From CBFDBF01 sp050304615 (GTDB lineage Bacteria; Pseudomonadota; Gammaproteobacteria; Chromatiales; Chromatiaceae), in assembly GCA_050304615.1 (NCBI GenBank), contig JBNLDW010000012.1, positions 248,001 to 312,000 of the forward strand: a DNA stretch of 64,000 bases. Reading direction: 5' to 3'. Each line of letters begins with the position of its first letter. Position 1 is the stretch's first letter. A model generated the notes under the pieces. That model had not been told where the DNA came from. It did no database searches and was given only the letters and a program-made list of their open reading frames with translations. Both the position numbers and the translations under genes were made by a program. Shown piece by piece: positions 1 to 8,428 of the stretch.

Positions 1-136
1 AGGGGAGATCAAGACCGATATCACCTCCCTCCATGAGGATGGTCGTATCCAGGAGATCGCGCGGATGCTGGGTGGTCTAAAGATTACCGAGCAGACCCTG
101 GCCCATGCCAGAGAGATGGTTGCCGCAGCACCGTAG
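1..136 (+). CDS. recN: DNA repair protein RecN, C-terminal end (partial)
   Basis: An open frame runs in from the window edge and gives the last 44 residues, ending in a TAG stop at 134-136. The sequence reads HEDGRIQEIARMLGG followed by ITEQTLAHAREM, which is the typical C-terminal tail of RecN, the SMC-like ATPase of double-strand break repair. The ATPase domains are outside the window. It converges on fur with a 15-bp gap. In many gammaproteobacteria recN lies beside bamE, as here. Confidence 0.85.
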   Translation, partial: GEIKTDITSLHEDGRIQEIARMLGGLKITEQTLAHAREMVAAAP

Positions 137-151
137 GTACTGCTGTCGTGA

Positions 152-598
152 CTACTTTTTCCCTTGGCAATCCAGGTCTTTACAGCGCCCATAAATAACC
201 AGGGTGTGATCCTCAATATCGAAGCCCAGATTTTCAGCAATCTGCTGCTGCCGCTTCTCTATCACATCATCCACAAACTCCTCCACCCGGCCACAATTGA
301 CACATATAAGATGGTCATGGTGCTCGCCCTGATCCAGCTTAAAGACCGCAAAACCACCCTCAAAATTGTGCCGATTTAGCAAGCCAGCCGACTCAAACTG
401 GGTCAACACCCGATAGACCGTTGCCAGACCAATATCCTCATCATTCTGCAACAGCAGCCTATATACATCCTCCGCACTCAGGTGGCGATCACTGTTCTGC
501 TCCAAGATCTTCAGGATCTTCAGGCGGGGTACAGTAACCTTGAGTCCGACTTTTCGTATCTCTTGATCTTCTGCCACTTGCTCTCTCTTTTGGCCCAC
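152..598 (-). CDS. fur: Ferric uptake regulator Fur
   Basis: This is a 148-residue Fur-family repressor, the usual length. Fur binds Fe(II) and represses iron-uptake genes. An N-terminal winged helix (about 1-85) contains the recognition segment LATVYRVLTQFESAGL. The metal-binding dimerisation half has the HHDH cluster (93-96), the C99-x2-C102 pair and a second C139/C144 pair. It is divergent from bamE across a short gap that must hold both promoters. The identification is clear. The match is better to Fur than to Zur because of the HHDH motif and the neighbourhood. Confidence 0.95.
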   Translation of the reverse strand: MGQKREQVAEDQEIRKVGLKVTVPRLKILKILEQNSDRHLSAEDVYRLLLQNDEDIGLATVYRVLTQFESAGLLNRHNFEGGFAVFKLDQGEHHDHLICVNCGRVEEFVDDVIEKRQQQIAENLGFDIEDHTLVIYGRCKDLDCQGKK

Positions 599-654
599 TT
601 TCTTGTTAGAATTGAGGTATCATTCGCAAATTGAATTTAACTGGATTGATCACA

Positions 655-1434
655 ATGCATAAGCTTCTCACTCTTCTGGTATTTATTGCAACCCTGCTGC
701 TCGTAGGGTGCTCTCTTACAGAGATGCCGGGGGTCTACCGCCCGAATATTCAGCAAGGCAACGTAGTGACACAACAAATGGTCAACCAGCTCGAGCCGCA
801 GATGAGCAAAAGCCAGGTCAGATTCATCCTCGGAACCCCACTATTGGTCGACGTCTTCCATCAGGATCGTTGGGACTATCTCTACAGCATGGATGATCAC
901 AGCGATACTGTTACCACTGAGCGGATTGCCCTCTACTTTGAGGATGATCGCCTAGTTGGTATCCAGGGGGACTACCGCCCTCTGTCACAAGCCGACCCAT
1001 TTGCCGACCAAGAAGATATAGTACACACCGTGCCCGACTATAAAGATCGGGATAAGGGTCTGTTTGGCAAGGCCATGGAAACGGTTGGACTGGGAAGCGA
1101 TCAGCCACCGGAAAGAGTGCCGATGGAACAGGGAGAAGTGACAGAAGCTGGGACAGAGGCAGTAACCGCAGCAGCTGCAGAAGCCACGACCGCCACGCAG
1201 GCAGAAGAAGTAGGTGCCGCGCCGGTTGAAGATAGCGCTGTGCCGGTTGAAGAGAGCCCCGCTCCAGTTGAGGATAGCACTGCACCAGTCGAAGATAGCG
1301 CTGTGCCAATTCAGGCCGCGCCGGAGAGTGTTATCACAACCGGGGCCAGCATCGAGCTACCGGAAAAGAGAGCGACACAACCAGCACCGGTACGAGACCT
1401 GCTGGGGCCTATGGACAACCCTCAGGGCGAATAG
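655..1434 (+). CDS. bamE: Outer-membrane assembly lipoprotein BamE with acidic C-terminal extension
   Basis: BamE (SmpA/OmlA) is a lipoprotein of the Bam complex that inserts beta-barrel proteins into the outer membrane. The ATG at 655 is preferred to the upstream TTG at 631 because it gives a clean lipoprotein signal ending in LLVGC (lipidated Cys19). The SmpA/OmlA fold covers about residues 25-115 and includes YRPNIQQGN and FILGTPLLVDVF. The odd part is the tail. About 130 further residues are rich in Ala, Glu, Val and Pro and carry near-repeats of PVEDS/PVEES (about 1220-1310), roughly doubling the family's normal length. The tail probably reaches into the periplasm as a flexible, negatively charged arm; its role is unknown. 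Confidence 0.9.
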   Translation: MHKLLTLLVFIATLLLVGCSLTEMPGVYRPNIQQGNVVTQQMVNQLEPQMSKSQVRFILGTPLLVDVFHQDRWDYLYSMDDHSDTVTTERIALYFEDDRLVGIQGDYRPLSQADPFADQEDIVHTVPDYKDRDKGLFGKAMETVGLGSDQPPERVPMEQGEVTEAGTEAVTAAAAEATTATQAEEVGAAPVEDSAVPVEESPAPVEDSTAPVEDSAVPIQAAPESVITTGASIELPEKRATQPAPVRDLLGPMDNPQGE

Positions 1435-1435
1435 A

Positions 1436-1780
1436 TTACGCCTCTTCTGCTGCCGCTTTAGCCTCTGCCGCGGCCTTCTCTGCCGCCTTCCTTTTACGCA
1501 CCTCTTTTGGGTCGGCTATAAGGGGGCGGTATATCTCCACCCGATCACCAGACTTTAGTTTAACATCCAGCTCGGTCGCCTTGCCAAAGATCCCGACCAT
1601 GGCCTCAGCTGGCTCAATCTCAGGGAACTGAGCGGCTATGCCGGATTGCTCAATCGCCTCCAGCGCGGTCATTCCGGTAATACCTTTAACCTTCAAGATC
1701 ACCTGGCTATCTGGTTTGGCATAGGCCACTTCTACTTCCACTTCAATATTCTCAGCTGTCACAATATACCTCATCCGCAC
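1436..1780 (-). CDS. rnfH: RnfH family ubiquitin-like protein
   Basis: A 114-residue member of the RnfH family (beta-grasp fold, no firmly assigned function). The core IEVEVEVAYAKPDSQ and the signature DRVEIYRPLIADPKEVRKRKA match the family. The last 20 residues are an Ala/Glu/Lys-rich helix. It overlaps the end of ratA by 29 bp, as expected for the conserved ratA-rnfH pair. The first ATG is used; a few residues less at the N-terminus is possible because the family core starts near residue 11. Confidence 0.88.
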   Translation of the reverse strand: MRMRYIVTAENIEVEVEVAYAKPDSQVILKVKGITGMTALEAIEQSGIAAQFPEIEPAEAMVGIFGKATELDVKLKSGDRVEIYRPLIADPKEVRKRKAAEKAAAEAKAAAEEA

Positions 1781-2189
1781 GTTTACAGAACGCGTCCACC
1801 AGGGTGTTCGCTATCTGGTTAAAGACTGCACCAAAGGCAGCATTAATAAGTTTACCGGAGAACTCAAAATCCAGCACCAATTCTATCTTGCAGGCACCTT
1901 CACGCAATGGGGTAAAGGTCCAGCCACCATGTAGCTTGCGAAAAGGGCCCTCCCGCAGTTCGATATCAACCCGCTCATTAGGCACCAACGGATTACAGGT
2001 GGAGAACTTTTGGCTGATTCCCACCCGAGCCACCTCCAACTCGGCGCACACCTCAGTCTCACTGCGCGAGATCAGTCTGGTTGAGCGGCACCAGGGCAGA
2101 AACTTCGGATAATCCTCCACCGCGACCACCAGCTCATACATATCGGCGGCAGAGTGTAGAACCAGGGCGCTCTTGTGTACAACAGCCAA
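1752..2189 (-). CDS. ratA: RatA-like START/COQ10 domain protein
   Basis: A 145-residue protein of the RatA/COQ10 START-like family. RatA of E. coli is described as a ribosome-association toxin, and homologues bind hydrophobic ligands or quinones. The motif HSAADMYELVVAVEDYPKFLPWC is diagnostic (shown here as landmarks: ADMYELV and YPKFLPWC). The longer frame that opens at 2252 lies inside the transporter gene. A TTG codon at 2189 gives MAVVHKSALV, which aligns with the family start, and sits one base after the transporter stop codon, suggesting translational coupling. The start is therefore inferred rather than proven. Confidence 0.87.
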   Translation of the reverse strand: MAVVHKSALVLHSAADMYELVVAVEDYPKFLPWCRSTRLISRSETEVCAELEVARVGISQKFSTCNPLVPNERVDIELREGPFRKLHGGWTFTPLREGACKIELVLDFEFSGKLINAAFGAVFNQIANTLVDAFCKRADEVYCDS

Positions 2190-2190
2190 C

Positions 2191-3618
2191 TCAAACCAAC
2201 CCAAGCGTGGAGAAAAGACCAATTGCGTAGAGGAACACCAACACAACAGCAACCGGAGTCACATACCTGATTACATTATGCCAAAGGGCATAGCGGAAAC
2301 CATCACCTATGGACAACTCATCCATGGTGGAGCTGCGATGCATCCGCCAACCGGCAAATATAGCTATTGCCAGACCACCCAGCGGCAGCATTATATTAGC
2401 AGCCAAATAATCCAATAGCTGAAAGAAGGTCATATCGAACAGCTTCAACTCAGACCAGATATTGAATGAGAACACCGTACCCAGACCTAACAGCCATACC
2501 AACACTCCAACCAGAATCGCGGCCCGCAGCCGAGAGAAGCCACGGTTCTCCACCAACCAGGCTACTGCCGGCTCAACCAACGAGATGGCAGAGGTCAATG
2601 CAGCAAACAGCAGCAGGATAAAGAACAGGGCACCAAAGAACGCCCCTCCCGGCATCGCGCCAAAGGCAATAGGCAAGGTCTTAAAGACCAGGCCTGCGCT
2701 TTCCGTAGGCTCCAATCCGTTGTCAAACACCAGCGGGAAGATGGCCATACCGGCCAGCAGCGCCACTATAGTGTCCAGCACCGAGATGGCGATTGCAGAG
2801 CTTGCGATAGAGCTGGACTGCGGCATATAGGAGCCATACACCATGATCGCGCCCATACCGAGGCTGAGGGTAAAGAATGCATGTCCCATTGCCACTAACA
2901 GCGGCTTCGCGCTGAAGGCACAACTCTCAACATCACCAATAATCTCACACTGATGGAAGAGCTTGTTGAAATCAGGGGTAAACAGAAATCGTGCTCCCTC
3001 GGTAAACGCCTCTGCAGTCGTGGCGTAGGCGTAGCCCACCATAATGATCAACAAGATCAGCAGGGCCGGCATCAGCACCCGCACCGCCTTCTCCAGTCCG
3101 TGGCGCACACCTCTAGCCACCACACCGATACTCAGCACCATAAAGATGGTATGCCATGCCAGAAGGCGCTCTGGGGATGCCACCAGATCACTAAAAATAG
3201 TCTTAACACTCTCGGCGTCAGCCCCGTTGAACATCCCACCAGCTACGCGAAATACATAGGCCATAGCCCATCCGGCGATCACGCTATAGTATGAGAGGAT
3301 AAAAAAGCCTGCCAACACCCCGCCCCACCCCAGCAGTGACCAGTAGGGGGTAACGTCCTCAACCTTGGCCAGGGTGCGCATGGTATTTATCGGGCTCTGG
3401 CGTCCGCGCCGCCCGATCAGGATCTCCGCCATCATGATAGGGATACCAATGATCATAATACAGACCAGGTAGACCAGCACGAAGGCGCCACCACCATTCT
3501 CACCAGCTATGTAAGGGAACTTCCAGATATTACCAAGACCAACGGCAGAGCCGGTTGCAGCCAGGATAAACATCAGACGGTTTGACCACTGACCGTGGAT
3601 TGAGGTCTTCTCTGTCAT
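2191..3618 (-). CDS. Neurotransmitter:sodium symporter (SNF/NSS) family transporter
   Basis: A 475-residue multi-span inner-membrane protein of the NSS (SNF, LeuT-like) family, which imports amino acids or related solutes with Na+. The N-terminal signature AATGSAVGLGNIWKFPYIAGENGGGAF is the family's first helix and sodium-binding region (residues about 20-46). About eleven or twelve membrane segments follow. It is the first gene of a minus-strand unit that continues into ratA and rnfH with one base between stop and start, so it is an insertion into the usual smpB-ratA-rnfH order. The substrate cannot be read from sequence. Confidence 0.88.
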   Translation of the reverse strand: MTEKTSIHGQWSNRLMFILAATGSAVGLGNIWKFPYIAGENGGGAFVLVYLVCIMIIGIPIMMAEILIGRRGRQSPINTMRTLAKVEDVTPYWSLLGWGGVLAGFFILSYYSVIAGWAMAYVFRVAGGMFNGADAESVKTIFSDLVASPERLLAWHTIFMVLSIGVVARGVRHGLEKAVRVLMPALLILLIIMVGYAYATTAEAFTEGARFLFTPDFNKLFHQCEIIGDVESCAFSAKPLLVAMGHAFFTLSLGMGAIMVYGSYMPQSSSIASSAIAISVLDTIVALLAGMAIFPLVFDNGLEPTESAGLVFKTLPIAFGAMPGGAFFGALFFILLLFAALTSAISLVEPAVAWLVENRGFSRLRAAILVGVLVWLLGLGTVFSFNIWSELKLFDMTFFQLLDYLAANIMLPLGGLAIAIFAGWRMHRSSTMDELSIGDGFRYALWHNVIRYVTPVAVVLVFLYAIGLFSTLGLV

Positions 3619-3751
3619 TGCCTATTCACCCCGGTAAATATTGAACAATGACGTTATTCTCAATGAAAAGCGTCTACAGGACAAGGAATTGGCAGGTTTT
3701 ATCCCCTATTTAACTACCACCTACAAGGCCAGCTCAACTACAATGCGCCCC

Positions 3752-4234
3752 ATGGCGACAAAATCCAAAAAGCGACCATCTGCCGGTGGCTCCACTATTG
3801 CCCTGAATAAAAAGGCAAAACACGAATACTTCATAGAAGATCGCTATGAGGCAGGCATATCCCTGGAAGGCTGGGAAGTAAAGAGCCTACGCGCCGGTAA
3901 GCTGCAGCTCAGCGAGAGCTACATCATCGTCAAAGATGGTGAGGCCTTCCTGTTTGGGGCACATATCACCCCCCTGCCGACAGCCTCTACCCATATCCAC
4001 CCAGACTCGGTGCGCACCCGCAAACTGCTGCTCCACCGCCGTGAACTGGACAAACTCATCGGCCACGTAGAGCGCAAGGGCTATACTCTAGTCCCCCTGG
4101 CTATGTACTGGAAGAGGGGCCGGGCCAAACTGGAGATAGGTCTGGCCAAAGGCAAGAAACAGCACGACAAACGGGCCACAGAAAAAGAGCGTGACTGGCA
4201 GCGGGACAAACAGCGGATGTTCAAAGCGCACTAG
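3752..4234 (+). CDS. smpB: SsrA-binding protein SmpB
   Basis: SmpB binds tmRNA and delivers it to stalled ribosomes for trans-translation. From the ATG at 3752 the product is 160 residues, the normal family length. The longer frame from 3641 adds 37 residues with no family character. Visible family landmarks are NKKAKHEYFIEDRYEAGI, the SLEGWEVKSLRAG loop, and the basic C-terminal tail with RATEKERDWQRDKQRMF that enters the mRNA channel. It lies directly upstream of the tmRNA gene and is divergent from the NSS transporter. Confidence 0.95.
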   Translation: MATKSKKRPSAGGSTIALNKKAKHEYFIEDRYEAGISLEGWEVKSLRAGKLQLSESYIIVKDGEAFLFGAHITPLPTASTHIHPDSVRTRKLLLHRRELDKLIGHVERKGYTLVPLAMYWKRGRAKLEIGLAKGKKQHDKRATEKERDWQRDKQRMFKAH

Positions 4235-4237
4235 TAA

Positions 4238-4266
4238 ATGACACGGAACCACCTCTAACCTATAAT
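4238..4266 (+). promoter_or_regulatory. Promoter of ssrA
   Basis: A perfect -10 hexamer TATAAT occupies 4261-4266. ATGACA or TGACAC lies 16-17 bp upstream (4238-4244) as a weak -35. The expected transcript starts about 4273 and would carry a short 5' leader removed when the mature tmRNA end at 4289 is made. Confidence 0.7.
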
Positions 4267-4288
4267 GTCCAACTAGAAGTAACCAACA

Positions 4289-4655
4289 GGGGGCGACTTG
4301 GCTTCGACGCGGGTGGCGAAACCTTAGGTGCATGCCGAGGATGCAGATTTCCTCGTAAATCCATCTGCAAAATGATAGTTGCCAACAACGACAACTACGC
4401 GCTAGCCGCTTAATACCCGGTGTAGTGCCGTCTGACTGAAGCCGTGCTTATGCGTTCAGAACTCAGGCGTCGACTCTCATAAGATCGTGAAGAAGCAGGT
4501 TCGGGGCGGACTCACTAAAAACTTACCGAAATCGCTGTTTCGATCGCCCTGTCGGTCGGGTATCGGACAGTTAAACTTTAATAGACTCGACTAAGCATGT
4601 AGAGCCAACGGCAGAGTACTTGTGGACGCGGGTTCGATTCCCGCCGCCTCCACCA
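4289..4655 (+). ncRNA. ssrA: Transfer-messenger RNA (tmRNA)
   Basis: tmRNA rescues stalled ribosomes and tags the unfinished protein for proteolysis. The 5' end GGGGGCGACTTGGCTTCGAC and the 3' end GGTTCGATTCCCGCC...CACCA form the tRNA-like half. The 7-bp acceptor stem GGGGGCG pairs with CGCCTCC, with one G-U pair, followed by the A discriminator and an encoded CCA at 4653-4655. The tag reading frame starts with GCC at 4381 and ends at TAA 4411-4413, giving ANNDNYALAA, with the usual YALAA degradation signal. Length is 367 nt. Confidence 0.97.
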
Positions 4656-4656
4656 A
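4635..4656 (+). repeat. Integration-site core (attB-like) in the tmRNA 3' end
   Basis: The last 21 bases of ssrA plus one more base (starting CGATTCCCGCCGCC, ending CACCAA) are repeated exactly at 4838-4859. The 3' end of ssrA is a classical target of tyrosine integrases, so this copy is best read as the reconstituted gene end of an attachment site. Confidence 0.7.
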
Positions 4657-4662
4657 ATGATG

Positions 4663-4700
4663 AAGGGCTAGCTCGTAAGAGTTGGCCCTTTAGCATTTTT
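4663..4700 (+). terminator. Rho-independent terminator of ssrA
   Basis: AAGGGC and GCCCTT form a stem with an inner CTC/GAG pairing, followed by TTTAGCATTTTT. It starts 8 bases after the CCA end of tmRNA. Confidence 0.7.
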
Positions 4701-4837
4701 ACGGGTGGGACTTACGAACACGCGTAGCGGGTTTTGGACAGGATGTCCTTATGTCGCGAAGGCCAGGGACGATGTACAGGATGTACAAGTGTCGCGGGAG
4801 GCCATGGATGGCCGTAAGCGACTGGCCGAGAGCGACG

Positions 4838-4859
4838 CGATTCCCGCCGCCTCCACCAA
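4838..4859 (+). repeat. Second copy of the tmRNA 3' end (att-like direct repeat)
   Basis: All 22 bases match 4635-4656, in the same orientation. The bases to the left (GAGAGCGACG) do not match the tRNA-like domain, so this is only the end fragment, not a second tmRNA. The copy is followed at once by a strong terminator. Only 181 bp lie between the copies and they hold no integrase gene. The simplest reading is the scar of an element that integrated at ssrA and later lost its interior. Confidence 0.75.
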
Positions 4860-4895
4860 CACAAAAGGGCCATCCAACGGGTGGCCCTTTTGTGT
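4859..4895. terminator. Strong bidirectional terminator hairpin
   Basis: ACACAAAAGGGCCA at 4859-4872 pairs over all 14 bases with TGGCCCTTTTGTGT at 4882-4895, around a 9-base loop. The A-rich and T-rich flanks of the stem allow it to act on both strands. It follows directly on the duplicated tmRNA end. Confidence 0.75.
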
Positions 4896-5033
4896 TTGGG
4901 CGGTGTGGATGAGAATCCGGGTTTTGGACATGGATGTCCTTAGTTAGTTAGATAATCCAATGCCAGCAGCTTGCCATGCTACAATTCTCAATCAGGCAAC
5001 CAACCAAAACAAGGCAGTTACAGGGCAAAACTG

Positions 5034-6038
5034 ATGACTTCACCATTGGACGACACTGCTCAAGACATAACCGCAGGTCTGCTTTGTGCGTTCCTGTTAG
5101 ATGGGAACGGTGGTGGACGCCGTTTGGACTGGAGCGAAGTAGTTGCTTGCAACCCGCACGATAACGAATGGTTATGGTTGCATCTAGACTATTCACATCC
5201 CAAAGCACAGCAATGGATACAAGATAACAGTGGTCTCTCCGCTTTGACGGCAGAGGCATTGATGCAAGTCGAAACACGCCCACGCTGCATTCCCACAGAC
5301 AATGGATTGATGATCTTTCTGCGAGGGGTAAATCTTAATCCAGGTGCCGACCCTGAAGACATGGTCAGCATCAGGATGTGGGTTGGAGAACGAAAGATAT
5401 ACAGCCTTAGATTGCGCAGACTGATGTCGGTCGATGCTGTAAAGGAATTAATTGATCAAGGCATTGGTCCAAAAACTACCGGTGATTTTCTCGTATTGTT
5501 GATTAACCTTCTGTTGGACCGCGCCAGCATAGTAATAGAAGATCTGTATGACATGGTAGATGAGCTAGAGGATGCTGTCCTGGTGTCATCAGAACAACAA
5601 CAGAGACACCAGCTTGCAGCCATTCGCCGGCAGGCAATCGCCCTGCGACGGTTCTTAGCGCCCCAACGCGAGGCATTAAATCGCCTCTCTGCAGATAGCT
5701 CAACCATCCTCACAGACCATCACCATTTACAATTGCGGGAAGACTTTGACCGCCTAACGCGTCTGGTAGAGGATCTGGATGCAGCGCGCGAGCGCGCGAG
5801 TGTAACTCATGAATCTCTGGTCAGTCGAATTGCGGAACAGACCAACGAGCGCATGTATATACTGTCCCTGGTAGCTGCCATCTTTCTCCCGCTCTCATTT
5901 TTAACCGGGCTGTTAGGAATCAACGTGGGCGGCATTCCAGGGGCAGACAACCCCCTTGGGTTTACCATTGTTGTCGTCTTGTTATTGGCTCTTACGCTTG
6001 GCGTTTGGGCCCTATTCCGTTGGAAACGATGGTTCTAG
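5034..6038 (+). CDS. zntB: ZntB-type CorA-family zinc/divalent cation transporter
   Basis: The ATG at 5034 gives 334 residues, close to the family length; the frame opens earlier but those residues have no family character. A long cytoplasmic N-terminal domain with extended helices (RLVEDLDAARERASV...) is followed by two C-terminal membrane helices. Between them lies the GIN motif in the form LLGINVGGIPG, which is typical of ZntB rather than CorA (GMNF). ZntB proteins form pentamers in the inner membrane and move Zn2+. The gene stands alone, just downstream of the integration scar at ssrA. Confidence 0.88.
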   Translation: MTSPLDDTAQDITAGLLCAFLLDGNGGGRRLDWSEVVACNPHDNEWLWLHLDYSHPKAQQWIQDNSGLSALTAEALMQVETRPRCIPTDNGLMIFLRGVNLNPGADPEDMVSIRMWVGERKIYSLRLRRLMSVDAVKELIDQGIGPKTTGDFLVLLINLLLDRASIVIEDLYDMVDELEDAVLVSSEQQQRHQLAAIRRQAIALRRFLAPQREALNRLSADSSTILTDHHHLQLREDFDRLTRLVEDLDAARERASVTHESLVSRIAEQTNERMYILSLVAAIFLPLSFLTGLLGINVGGIPGADNPLGFTIVVVLLLALTLGVWALFRWKRWF

Positions 6039-6114
6039 GAAGTTGTCCTATACACAAACCGCAACCTATTTAACTACCAAAAACAGGCCACGCTGCCATA
6101 ATTGATGGATACAA

Positions 6115-8397
6115 ATGCTAACAAGGTATATTAAGAGAGTGATTCTAAGATTCCTATTAACGGTAATGCTTTTTGGCTCAGGCAGTCTCTTTGCTGAGGA
6201 CGTTCCATTTGACACCGCTGAGGGTCAGGCTGAAACACGCAAAGAACTGACCACAATGTCCACCCAAATCGAAGATGCAGGTTTTTCACTGCAAGCACGC
6301 CGTAGGGTATCTGAACTCAGGAAGAGGCTTATCGCCATACGTGGTCAGGCGCTTGACTGTGTTACAGATGCGTCCGCAAAGGTAGATGCCCTTAAGGAAA
6401 GACGAGAAGCGCTTGGGGTGGCATCCAAGGCTGAGGATGCAGTCATGTCTGCATCGCGTGCACGCCTGGAAGCCGATTTCAACCAACACGAGAAACGGCG
6501 TATCGCGTGTGAGGAAATTGCCCAAAAATCTCAAGACCTGTTCGAGAACACCCAGGAATATGAGCAAGCGGCACTAAAGGCCCGCCTATTTGCACACGGC
6601 ATATCAACCCCAATGGTAGTACTTAATGCGCCCGAAGAGCTGCGTGCCTGGCCAAACCTTGCACCAGGACTTATAGATGAGGGCAGTGGCTGGGATGAGC
6701 TGTCACTCACACAACGCTGGAGTGTGATCATACTATTTGCGGTGTTGTTTACGGTGGGCATTTTCTGGCGCCGACGTTGGTTCGCACGCCATCCAGATGC
6801 AGGTAAACGCAGGTACCTGGTATCTGCCGCACCCCTGCTCTTGGGGCTTGTTGGTTTCTGTGGATTACTCACCATATTTCTGCCCGCATGGCCGCCTGCC
6901 CTAATCATCAGACTGGGATTAGGAATACTCGCCTGGGTGATTATAGACGTCTATCTACATATTTGGCTTGCAGAACGGGTGACAGCCGGACTCTCTGAAG
7001 AGGATGCTAAATCTCTGAGTATCTGGTTGAGAATACCGGTCGGACTTATGGTCCTGGGCAGCCTGTTATCCACTGCAGAAGCAATTATCCTGCTGCCTGA
7101 TTCCCATTACTTCCTGCTGCGCACAGCTATGGTCTGGTTGTTTTTTGCTGGCGTCGCGTGGTCTGCAAATATCCTTGGGCGAGTTCCAGGCCTGGCCGGG
7201 ACGCTATGGTTACGTTTATTTATAGTGGTAGTTGTACTGGCCGTTGCCGTGGCAGAGACACTGGGATTCAGAAACCTTTCTATCTATATGATGTTAGGTG
7301 TTGTAGGCACTGTCGGCGGATTTGTATTTTTCAACCTTGCGGCAAAATTCTTCACCTTTCTTTTTGATGGCCTGGATGAAGGTCATTATCAATGGCAAAA
7401 AGATTTACGCAAAAGGATGGCGCTTAAGGCGCATAAAACCGTCCCTGGTCTAATCTGGATACGCCTGCTTGTCTCTATTCTTATCTGGTCATTGTTCGTG
7501 CTCTGGGTTTTATGGATATGGGGCCAGTCTGAGCTCTGGATCAGTCAGATGATTGTCTATGCCAAGGAAGGGTTCGAGATTGGCTCTTTAAGAATTGCCC
7601 CGATCCAGATCATTGGAGCTATCGCTGTACTTGCCATAGGAGTAAGCCTGACACGCTGGATCAAAAAACATGTTATCAGCGATCTAGTCAAACGCACCCG
7701 TCTAGATCACGGCGGAAGAGAGGCCATCATAACCGTCAGTGGGTATGCAGGGGTTATGATTTCCATTTTGATCGCTATGGGTGTTGGCGGTATCAGCTAC
7801 ACAAATCTAGCTATAGTTGCAGGCGCCCTGTCGGTAGGTATTGGGTTTGGTCTGCAAAATGTAGTGAATAATTTTGTTTCTGGTCTGATCCTGTTATTTG
7901 AACGCCCAGTCCGTACTGGTGATTGGATACAGGTTGGCGATACCCAGGGGTTTGTACGCAAAATCAGCATTCGCTCCACCCAGATTGAGACATTCGATCG
8001 GGCCGATATCATAGTACCCAACTCAGAGTTGATCTCTAACAAGGTCTCTAACCTGATGCTGCGGGACCCTTGGGGAAGGATAAGAATCCCGGTTGGTGTT
8101 GCCTATGGATCTGACGTGCAAAAGGTTATAGAGATTCTACTTAAAGTGGCTCATGAACATGATGGCGTGCTTACTGACCAGCCTGGAGTAGCTCCGCCCA
8201 AGGCACTATTTGTGAGTTTTGGTGATAGCGCACTGGAGTTTGAGTTGCGCTGCTTTATTCGTCAAATTGACAAAATATTCGACACCACGAGTGACATGAA
8301 TATTGCCATCGATCAGGCCTTCCGTGAGGCCGGAATCACTATCCCGTTCCCACAAAGGGATGTACATATAATCACAACCCCACCAGAAGGGACATAG
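6115..8397 (+). CDS. Large MscS-family mechanosensitive channel
   Basis: A 760-residue inner-membrane protein. A signal peptide (about 1-27) leads to a periplasmic, helix-rich region (about 35-165, basic and acidic heptads), then about eleven membrane spans. The C-terminal MscS domain contains GALSVGIGFGLQNVVNNFVSGLILLFERPVRTGDWI, i.e. the pore helix TM3 (GALSVGIGFG...) and the beta domain after it (about 570-660), then the alpha-beta cytosolic part. The layout resembles MscK/MscM-type channels, with a shorter N-terminal region than MscK. MscS channels release solutes on osmotic downshock. It is followed by its own terminator. Confidence 0.88.
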   Translation: MLTRYIKRVILRFLLTVMLFGSGSLFAEDVPFDTAEGQAETRKELTTMSTQIEDAGFSLQARRRVSELRKRLIAIRGQALDCVTDASAKVDALKERREALGVASKAEDAVMSASRARLEADFNQHEKRRIACEEIAQKSQDLFENTQEYEQAALKARLFAHGISTPMVVLNAPEELRAWPNLAPGLIDEGSGWDELSLTQRWSVIILFAVLFTVGIFWRRRWFARHPDAGKRRYLVSAAPLLLGLVGFCGLLTIFLPAWPPALIIRLGLGILAWVIIDVYLHIWLAERVTAGLSEEDAKSLSIWLRIPVGLMVLGSLLSTAEAIILLPDSHYFLLRTAMVWLFFAGVAWSANILGRVPGLAGTLWLRLFIVVVVLAVAVAETLGFRNLSIYMMLGVVGTVGGFVFFNLAAKFFTFLFDGLDEGHYQWQKDLRKRMALKAHKTVPGLIWIRLLVSILIWSLFVLWVLWIWGQSELWISQMIVYAKEGFEIGSLRIAPIQIIGAIAVLAIGVSLTRWIKKHVISDLVKRTRLDHGGREAIITVSGYAGVMISILIAMGVGGISYTNLAIVAGALSVGIGFGLQNVVNNFVSGLILLFERPVRTGDWIQVGDTQGFVRKISIRSTQIETFDRADIIVPNSELISNKVSNLMLRDPWGRIRIPVGVAYGSDVQKVIEILLKVAHEHDGVLTDQPGVAPPKALFVSFGDSALEFELRCFIRQIDKIFDTTSDMNIAIDQAFREAGITIPFPQRDVHIITTPPEGT

Positions 8398-8399
8398 AA

Positions 8400-8428
8400 A
8401 AAGGGCCGCCATCAAGGCGGCCCTTTAT
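8400..8428 (+). terminator. Rho-independent terminator after the MscS-family gene
   Basis: AAAGGGCCGCC pairs with GGCGGCCCTTT across the loop ATCAA, followed by ATTT. It begins 3 bases after the stop codon. Confidence 0.85.

Larger units (their letters stand above)
4656..5033. other. Intergenic region between ssrA and zntB with palindromic short motifs
   Basis: No convincing gene lies here. The stretch 4730-4840 contains a run of small palindromes of one design: GGACAGGATGTCC, GTACAGGATGTAC and GGCCATGGATGGCC, separated by TATGTCGCG/AGTGTCGCG. A further GGACATGGATGTCC lies at 4926-4939. A related block (GACAGGATGTCATTATGTCGC) recurs after the mscS-like gene at 8432-8452. They resemble small dispersed intergenic elements of unknown role. 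Confidence 0.6.

Noticed and set aside
911..1309. Minus-strand Leu/Gln-rich frame inside bamE
   Set aside because: It is the antisense of the BamE repeat tail with no start signal or family features.
3641..3751. N-terminally extended SmpB
   Set aside because: The 37 extra residues have no SmpB character, and the shorter form has the normal length of 160 residues.
4838..4859. A second tmRNA or tRNA gene
   Set aside because: Only the 3' 22 bases are present; there is no T-arm, acceptor 5' strand or tag frame.
4705..4947. 80-codon frame between ssrA and zntB
   Set aside because: It crosses the palindromes, the att-like repeat and the terminator stem, with no ribosome site or protein features.
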